From NCBI RefSeq assembly GCF_963676855.1, contig NZ_OY781460.1:2023520-2087519 (forward strand): a stretch of 64,000 bases of DNA. The letters are read 5' to 3'. Made by a program: the position numbers and the translations under genes. The stretch's first letter is position 1; every line of letters begins with the position of its first letter. Source of the DNA: an uncultured Anaeromusa sp. Its GTDB lineage: Bacteria; Bacillota; Negativicutes; Anaeromusales; Anaeromusaceae. This document shows positions 59,775 to 64,000 of this stretch, in pieces. Under the pieces are notes generated by a model. It saw nothing but the letters and a program-made list of their open reading frames with translations, was not told the origin of the DNA and did not search any database.

Positions 59775-60785
59775 ATGTATGGTCAAAACGAATTAACGCC
59801 GAAGCAAAAAGCGGCCATTCTGTTGATTTCTTTGGGTCCAGAGGTGTCTTCCCAGGTTTTTCGTCATTTGAGGGAAGACGAGATTGAAAAACTGACATTG
59901 GAAATTGCCAGCCAGCGCAAGGTGACGCAGGAACAAAAAGAAAAAGTGTTGGATGAATTTCATTCGCTGCTGGTGGCAAAGGAATATATTTCCGCCGGAG
60001 GTCTTGATTATGCAAGAGAAGTGCTGGAGAAAGCCCTTGGGCCGGAAAAAGCTGTCTCTATTATCAATCGACTGACGTCAAGTCTGCAAATTCGTCCTTT
60101 TGATTTTGCGCGGAAGACAGATCCGTCGCAGCTCTTAAACTTTATTCAAAATGAACATCCCCAGACGATTGCCTTGATAATGGCTTATTTGACGCCGGAA
60201 CAGTCCGCTGCTATTATTTCAAATTTACCGGCGGATCGGCAAGTGGAGGTTTCTAAAAGAATTGCGCTGATGGACCGTACGTCGCCAGACGTGTTAAAAG
60301 ATGTAGAGCGCGTTTTAGAACGCAAGCTTTCTTCCTTGGCGACCCAGGACTTTACTACTGCCGGTGGCGTTGATGCGATTGTGGAAATGCTGAACCGTGT
60401 AGATCGTACGACAGAACGCACGATTATTGAAAATTTAGAGGTGCAAAATCCGGAACTAGCAGAAGAAATTAAACGTAAGATGTTTGTCTTTGAAGATATC
60501 GTTATGTTGGATGATCGGTCACTGCAAATGGTCTTGCGCGAAATTGACCAGAAGGATTTGGCCTTGGCTCTTAAGGCTTCGTCAGGCGAAGTGGGTGAAA
60601 AAATCTACAAAAACATGTCGAAGCGGGCTTCTGAAATGTTGCGTGAGGAAATTGAATATATGGGGCCTGTACGTATTCGCGATGTAGAAGAATCACAGCA
60701 GAAAATTGTAAATGTTATCCGACGCCTTGAGGAATCAGGAGAAATCATAGTATCTCGCGGCAAAGGAGACGAGGTCATTGCATAG
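59775..60785 (+). CDS. fliG: Flagellar motor switch protein FliG
   Basis: A 336-residue FliG. LTPKQKAAILLISLGPEVSS opens the FliF-binding domain, EHPQTIALIMAYL marks the EHPQ motif of the middle domain, and LDDRSLQMVLREIDQKDLAL contains the torque-helix charges. It couples stator force to rotor rotation. GGGAGGG precedes the ATG. Its end overlaps fliH by eight bases. Confidence 0.96.
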   Translation: MYGQNELTPKQKAAILLISLGPEVSSQVFRHLREDEIEKLTLEIASQRKVTQEQKEKVLDEFHSLLVAKEYISAGGLDYAREVLEKALGPEKAVSIINRLTSSLQIRPFDFARKTDPSQLLNFIQNEHPQTIALIMAYLTPEQSAAIISNLPADRQVEVSKRIALMDRTSPDVLKDVERVLERKLSSLATQDFTTAGGVDAIVEMLNRVDRTTERTIIENLEVQNPELAEEIKRKMFVFEDIVMLDDRSLQMVLREIDQKDLALALKASSGEVGEKIYKNMSKRASEMLREEIEYMGPVRIRDVEESQQKIVNVIRRLEESGEIIVSRGKGDEVIA

Positions 60786-61536
60786 AATCATCAAATCGCC
60801 GCCCTTGCAAGGGGAGCTGGTAGTGATTCAGAACAAGCCTCCGGCAGTCCTGCAGCATGAAGATAAAAAAGAGGAAAAGTTTGATACTCGCAGTGTAGAC
60901 GAAATTGCTCAAGAACGCGCCAATGTAATTTTAATGGAAGCGCAGCGGCAGGCGGAAGCGCTTGTGCGAACGGCGCAATTAGAAGCGGCTCGCATTAAAA
61001 GCGAAGCAGATTCCTTGCATGGGCAGGCGAAAGAGTTGGGACATCGCGAAGGATTTGAAGAAGGATTGACTCAAGGGAGACAGGCTGCTGAAAAGGAAAT
61101 GAAGCTCGCCGTAGAGCAGGCGGTACAGAATGCCAATCGCTTAATTCGTGCTGCAGAACAGCAGCAAGTAGAGTTTCTTGTTGATGCAGAACGGCAAGTA
61201 GTTGAACTTGTGTTGGAATGCGTGCGCAAAGTATTGGCACGCGAGGTAGAAGAAAATCCGCTGGTTGTCCTGCCGATTGTGACGACGGCAATTCGTAAAG
61301 TGAAAGATCAAGATGCCATTCAGATTCGGGTACATCCTGATGATTACGAAACCGTTTTGATGGCTCGGCGAGATTTGCAACTATTGATTGGCCGTGAAGA
61401 AGGTTTGCGTATCAGTGCGGATCATACTGTTACTCCTGGTGGCTGCATTGTGGAGACAACGGCAGGGACGGTGGACGCGAGAATGGAGACACAAATGGAA
61501 ATGCTTCAACGGGCGTTGAAAGAAGTGACGCCATGA
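60778..61536 (+). CDS. fliH: Flagellar export apparatus regulator FliH
   Basis: A 252-residue FliH. After an N-terminal IIKSPPLQ segment comes a long Ala/Glu/Gln-rich coiled coil (residues ~45-125), then the conserved ECVRKVLAREVEENP and VRVHPDDY-like region (here IRVHPDDYETVL). It binds and restrains the FliI ATPase. It starts at TTG 60778 inside the end of fliG, behind AAAGGAG. Confidence 0.88.
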   Translation: MHRIIKSPPLQGELVVIQNKPPAVLQHEDKKEEKFDTRSVDEIAQERANVILMEAQRQAEALVRTAQLEAARIKSEADSLHGQAKELGHREGFEEGLTQGRQAAEKEMKLAVEQAVQNANRLIRAAEQQQVEFLVDAERQVVELVLECVRKVLAREVEENPLVVLPIVTTAIRKVKDQDAIQIRVHPDDYETVLMARRDLQLLIGREEGLRISADHTVTPGGCIVETTAGTVDARMETQMEMLQRALKEVTP

Positions 61537-62858
61537 CAAAAGAAGCATTTTCAGGCGATATTTATTCTCAAGCTATCCGGCAGTGCGAAAGCATGCGGCG
61601 AAGCGGACGGGTCACACAGATTGTGGGGCTGGTTATTGAATCGCAAGGTCCTAATGTTAATTTAGGTGATTTGTGCTATGTAAGCAGCCGCGGAGGCAGT
61701 CAGGCGATTCCTGCGGAAGTGGTTGGCTTTCGCCAGAATCGGGTGTTGCTAATGCCGATTGCGGAAATGGAAGGGATTGGTCCGGGGTGCGAGGTGATCT
61801 CCGCTCAAGGGACTTTGAAAGTGACGGTAGGCCAAAGCTTATTAGGGCGCATTCTTGATGGCATGGGGCGTCCTATGGATGGCAAAGGTCCTCTTGTTTC
61901 TAGCCGTGAATATCCGTTAAATGCCTTGCCGCCACCGCCTCTTACACGAAGGCGTATTGAAGAACCTCTTTCGGTGGGAGTTAGAGCGATTGATGCGCTG
62001 CTTACCCTGGGTAAAGGACAACGCGTTGGCATCATGGCGGGCAGCGGCGTCGGCAAGAGCACATTGCTAGGCATGATGGCTAGAAATACCGAGGCAGATA
62101 TCAGCGTCATTGCCTTGATTGGCGAACGCGGCCGTGAGGTGCGTGAGTTCATTGAACGCGATTTGGGAGAAGAAGGACTGAAGCGATCAGTAGTGGTAGT
62201 GGCTACTTCAGACCAGCCGGCGTTGGTGCGAATTAAGGGAGCGTTGACGGCGACGGCTATTGCGGAATACTTCCGCGATCAAGGACGCGATGTCATGTTC
62301 ATGATGGACTCGGTGACTCGTTTTGCCATGGCACAGCGTGAGGTTGGCCTTACTGTTGGAGAACCGCCGGCGACCAGAGGCTATACCCCGTCTGTTTTTG
62401 CTATGTTGCCTAAATTGCTGGAGCGTTCCGGGACAGGGGCTGTTGGTTCTATTACAGGAATCTATACAGTGTTGGTTGACGGTGATGACATGAATGAGCC
62501 TATCGCCGATGCCGTGCGCAGTATTCTTGATGGACATATTGTGCTTTCACGCAACATTGCAGCACAGAACCACTATCCGGCCATTGACATTCTGAATAGT
62601 GTGAGCCGGGTTATGACCGACATTGTTACCAAAGAGCAGCGCATGGCGGCGCAGCGCCTTCGCTCCTTAATGGCAACCCATCGCGATGCGGCGGATCTAA
62701 TTAATATCGGCGCTTATGTTATGGGAAGCAACCCGGAGATTGATCAAGCGATTGAGCGCATAGGCGCTATTCGCAAGTTTCTGCAGCAGGATGTATATGA
62801 ACAAACCACGTTATCAGATGCGGTGGTGGAACTGGCGCAGCTTGTTGAAGGTTGCTGA
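61533..62858 (+). CDS. fliI: Flagellum-specific ATPase FliI
   Basis: A 441-residue ATPase. Walker A is GIMAGSGVGKSTLLG near residue 167; GERGREVREFIE, MDSVTRFAMAQREVG and GEPPATRGYTPSVF are typical of FliI/YscN. It powers or primes flagellar protein export. It overlaps fliH by four bases (ATGA). Confidence 0.96.
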   Translation: MTKEAFSGDIYSQAIRQCESMRRSGRVTQIVGLVIESQGPNVNLGDLCYVSSRGGSQAIPAEVVGFRQNRVLLMPIAEMEGIGPGCEVISAQGTLKVTVGQSLLGRILDGMGRPMDGKGPLVSSREYPLNALPPPPLTRRRIEEPLSVGVRAIDALLTLGKGQRVGIMAGSGVGKSTLLGMMARNTEADISVIALIGERGREVREFIERDLGEEGLKRSVVVVATSDQPALVRIKGALTATAIAEYFRDQGRDVMFMMDSVTRFAMAQREVGLTVGEPPATRGYTPSVFAMLPKLLERSGTGAVGSITGIYTVLVDGDDMNEPIADAVRSILDGHIVLSRNIAAQNHYPAIDILNSVSRVMTDIVTKEQRMAAQRLRSLMATHRDAADLINIGAYVMGSNPEIDQAIERIGAIRKFLQQDVYEQTTLSDAVVELAQLVEGC

Positions 62859-62879
62859 AGCTAAGAAGGAGCCTGGATC

Positions 62880-63335
62880 ATGAAACGCTTTCGTTTCCGT
62901 CTTGAAGTGCTGTTGGGGGTTCGCCGCCGAAAATGTGATGAAGCTAAATTAGCCTTAGCGGAAGCCTCACGGCGGGTGCAAGAGACGGTAGACTTCCTTC
63001 ATAAGCTATGGGGAGAGCGAACCGAGGCGATAGCATGGTTTACGGCTCAGCAAAGCAAAGGACAGTTGACTGCGGCTATGTTGCCTTTATATGATGCATA
63101 CCAGATTGCCTCGTATAACCGGGAAAAAGAACTTATTGCCGAAAAGGAAGCGCGGGAATTGGCGCGCCAAGAATGTCTGTTGAAGCTGGAAGAAGCGGTT
63201 AAGCAGTTGAAAGCGGTAGAAACACTGAAAGAAACGCAGTACCAGCAGTATGCGTATGAATCCTTATTGGAAGAACAAAAGATATTGGATGAAATTGGGA
63301 TGCAGCTATATCTGCGGGAAGAAGGAGAGAGATAG
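62880..63335 (+). CDS. fliJ: Flagellar export chaperone FliJ
   Basis: A 151-residue, almost wholly helical protein rich in Glu, Gln, Lys and Arg, starting FRFRLEVLLGVRRRKCDEAK, the usual FliJ N-terminus. It forms a coiled coil that links FliI to the export gate. Position directly after fliI supports the call. Confidence 0.9.
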   Translation: MKRFRFRLEVLLGVRRRKCDEAKLALAEASRRVQETVDFLHKLWGERTEAIAWFTAQQSKGQLTAAMLPLYDAYQIASYNREKELIAEKEARELARQECLLKLEEAVKQLKAVETLKETQYQQYAYESLLEEQKILDEIGMQLYLREEGER

Positions 63336-63338
63336 GGA

Positions 63339-63929
63339 ATGGTGATTCAAAGCATTCAAGAAGTTACAGGCCGGATCGCCGTCATTGAAGCCAAATTCGG
63401 TCGCATGGGGAACATGCTTGCCTCAAAAAATGCTTCTTTGTCAGGACAACCTGCTTCCTTTGCGGATGAATTGCAGCAGCAAGTTCGAGGTAAATCCTCT
63501 GCGACGGCTGCAGGTGCAACTGGAGCGGCTTTCCCCCAGCAGGGAGATTCTATACGCCAAATGGTTAGTTCCAGTGCTAAAAGGCAAGGCGTGGACCCAA
63601 AACTAGCTATGGCAGTGGCTAAAGCAGAGTCTAATTTTGACGCTCAAGTCGTATCTGAGGTTGGCGCGCAAGGCGTTATGCAGCTGATGCCGGACACGGC
63701 AAGGGCGTTAGGCGTTAATCCGCAAGATACGAAAGAGAATATTGAAGGCGGCGTAGCCTATTTGCGGCAAATGCTGCAGCATTTTCAAGGCGATCCTGCT
63801 AAAGCTGTTGCGGCATATAATGCCGGTCCTGGAGCGGTGGAAGCATATGGTGGAATTCCTCCATATGGCGAAACTCAGGAATATGTGAAAAGAGTATTAA
63901 AGTTCATGGAAAATGAGAACGAAATATAA
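63339..63929 (+). CDS. Lytic transglycosylase (SLT domain) in the flagellar operon
   Basis: A 196-residue protein. After ~70 low-complexity residues (Ala, Ser, Gln, Gly) comes an SLT domain: AKAESNFDAQVVSEVGAQG with the catalytic Glu, VMQLMPDTARALGV, VAYLRQML and AYNAGPGAVEAYGG. No clear signal peptide is seen, so export may use the flagellar route. It probably opens peptidoglycan for the rod, the task done by FlgJ elsewhere. It starts three bases after fliJ. Confidence 0.9.
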   Translation: MVIQSIQEVTGRIAVIEAKFGRMGNMLASKNASLSGQPASFADELQQQVRGKSSATAAGATGAAFPQQGDSIRQMVSSSAKRQGVDPKLAMAVAKAESNFDAQVVSEVGAQGVMQLMPDTARALGVNPQDTKENIEGGVAYLRQMLQHFQGDPAKAVAAYNAGPGAVEAYGGIPPYGETQEYVKRVLKFMENENEI

Positions 63930-63956
63930 TTAGGTGGATAAGGATGGTTTCGCAGT

Positions 63957-64000
63957 ATGGCAGCAGGTAAAACAGATGTAAGACAAAATAAGAATAAGCC
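63957..64000 (+). CDS. Start of the next flagellar-operon gene, cut by the window edge
   Basis: An ATG at 63957 opens a frame (MAAGKTDVRQNKNK...) that runs to the window end; AAGGATGG lies upstream. Another ATG at 63944 hits a stop after eight codons. In related operons this place is held by MotE/MgtE-like or FliK-like genes, but too little is visible to choose. Confidence 0.4.
   Translation, partial: MAAGKTDVRQNKNK

Noticed and set aside
63944-63967. ATG at 63944 as start of the last gene
   Set aside because: The frame ends at a TAA after eight codons.
1-64000. CRISPR arrays, insertion sequences, phage genes, tRNA and rRNA genes
   Set aside because: I looked for regularly spaced repeats, transposase motifs and tRNA-like cloverleaf sequences and saw none; gene order is that of ordinary chromosome.

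Overview
The window is a gene-dense bacterial chromosome segment of about 51% G+C by eye. It suggests a strictly anaerobic, motile member of the Firmicutes with an outer membrane, most likely Negativicutes of the Sporomusa/Anaeromusa kind; this is an inference, since no rRNA is present. The evidence is Firmicutes gene order (topA-trmFO-...-codY-flgB-flgC-fliE-fliF-fliG-fliH-fliI-fliJ), CodY, SigH-like promoters, ferredoxin-dependent 2-oxoacid oxidation, the oxygen-independent cobalamin and siroheme-dependent heme routes, and ArnT-like transferases expected in a cell with LPS.

Layout. 0.2-6.5 kb: an HD-GYP protein, then an envelope-glycan group (flippase-like membrane protein, sugar epimerase, two ArnT-like GT39 transferases). 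6.6-9.3 kb: korDABC, a four-subunit 2-oxoacid:ferredoxin oxidoreductase. 9.5-12.3 kb, minus strand: a LutC protein and a LutB-LutA fusion for lactate oxidation. 12.6-27.9 kb: a B12 riboswitch followed by 17 cobalamin genes (cbiDETLFGHJCA-cobU-cbiPB-cobS-pduX-cobD-cobC). 28-32.9 kb: an orphan radical SAM protein, PgeF, a small Cys protein, an HD protein and RmuC. 33-34.3 kb: RNase P RNA, then a manganese riboswitch and a Gdt1-type Mn exporter. 34.4-37.4 kb: thioredoxin, a two-component system and TatA. 37.5-41.2 kb: AhbC/AhbD heme synthesis, a hydrogenase cytochrome b and two hydrogenase maturation genes. 41.3-43.5 kb: chorismate mutase, a GT2 transferase, and a c-di-AMP riboswitch with a NlpC/P60 hydrolase. 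43.6-46.5 kb: zinc uptake with its Fur-family regulator. 46.6-48.6 kb: a soluble chemoreceptor and nicotinate phosphoribosyltransferase. 48.8-50.9 kb: folP-folB-folK. 51-56.6 kb: dprA, topA, trmFO, codY. 56.9-64 kb: the start of a flagellar operon that runs off the window.

How it fits together. Lactate and 2-oxoacid oxidation feed electrons into a low-potential pool. The heme pathway sits next to the hydrogenase cytochrome b that needs heme. The cobalamin run covers corrin-ring synthesis and lower-ligand assembly except cobalt insertion, adenosylation and lower-base activation. Regulation is rich in RNA devices: three riboswitches (B12, Mn, c-di-AMP). Three promoter-like sites share the SigH spacing: one before the B12 riboswitch, one before the c-di-AMP riboswitch, one before the lactate genes. 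I found no CRISPR array, transposon, prophage, tRNA or rRNA. No plainly new multi-gene system is visible. The most promising unexplained items are the SigH-like site shared by unrelated operons, an extra hairpin in the Mn-exporter leader, a nested hairpin element at 30.84 kb, a small conserved Cys protein, and a Met/His/Gly-rich sensor-kinase loop.
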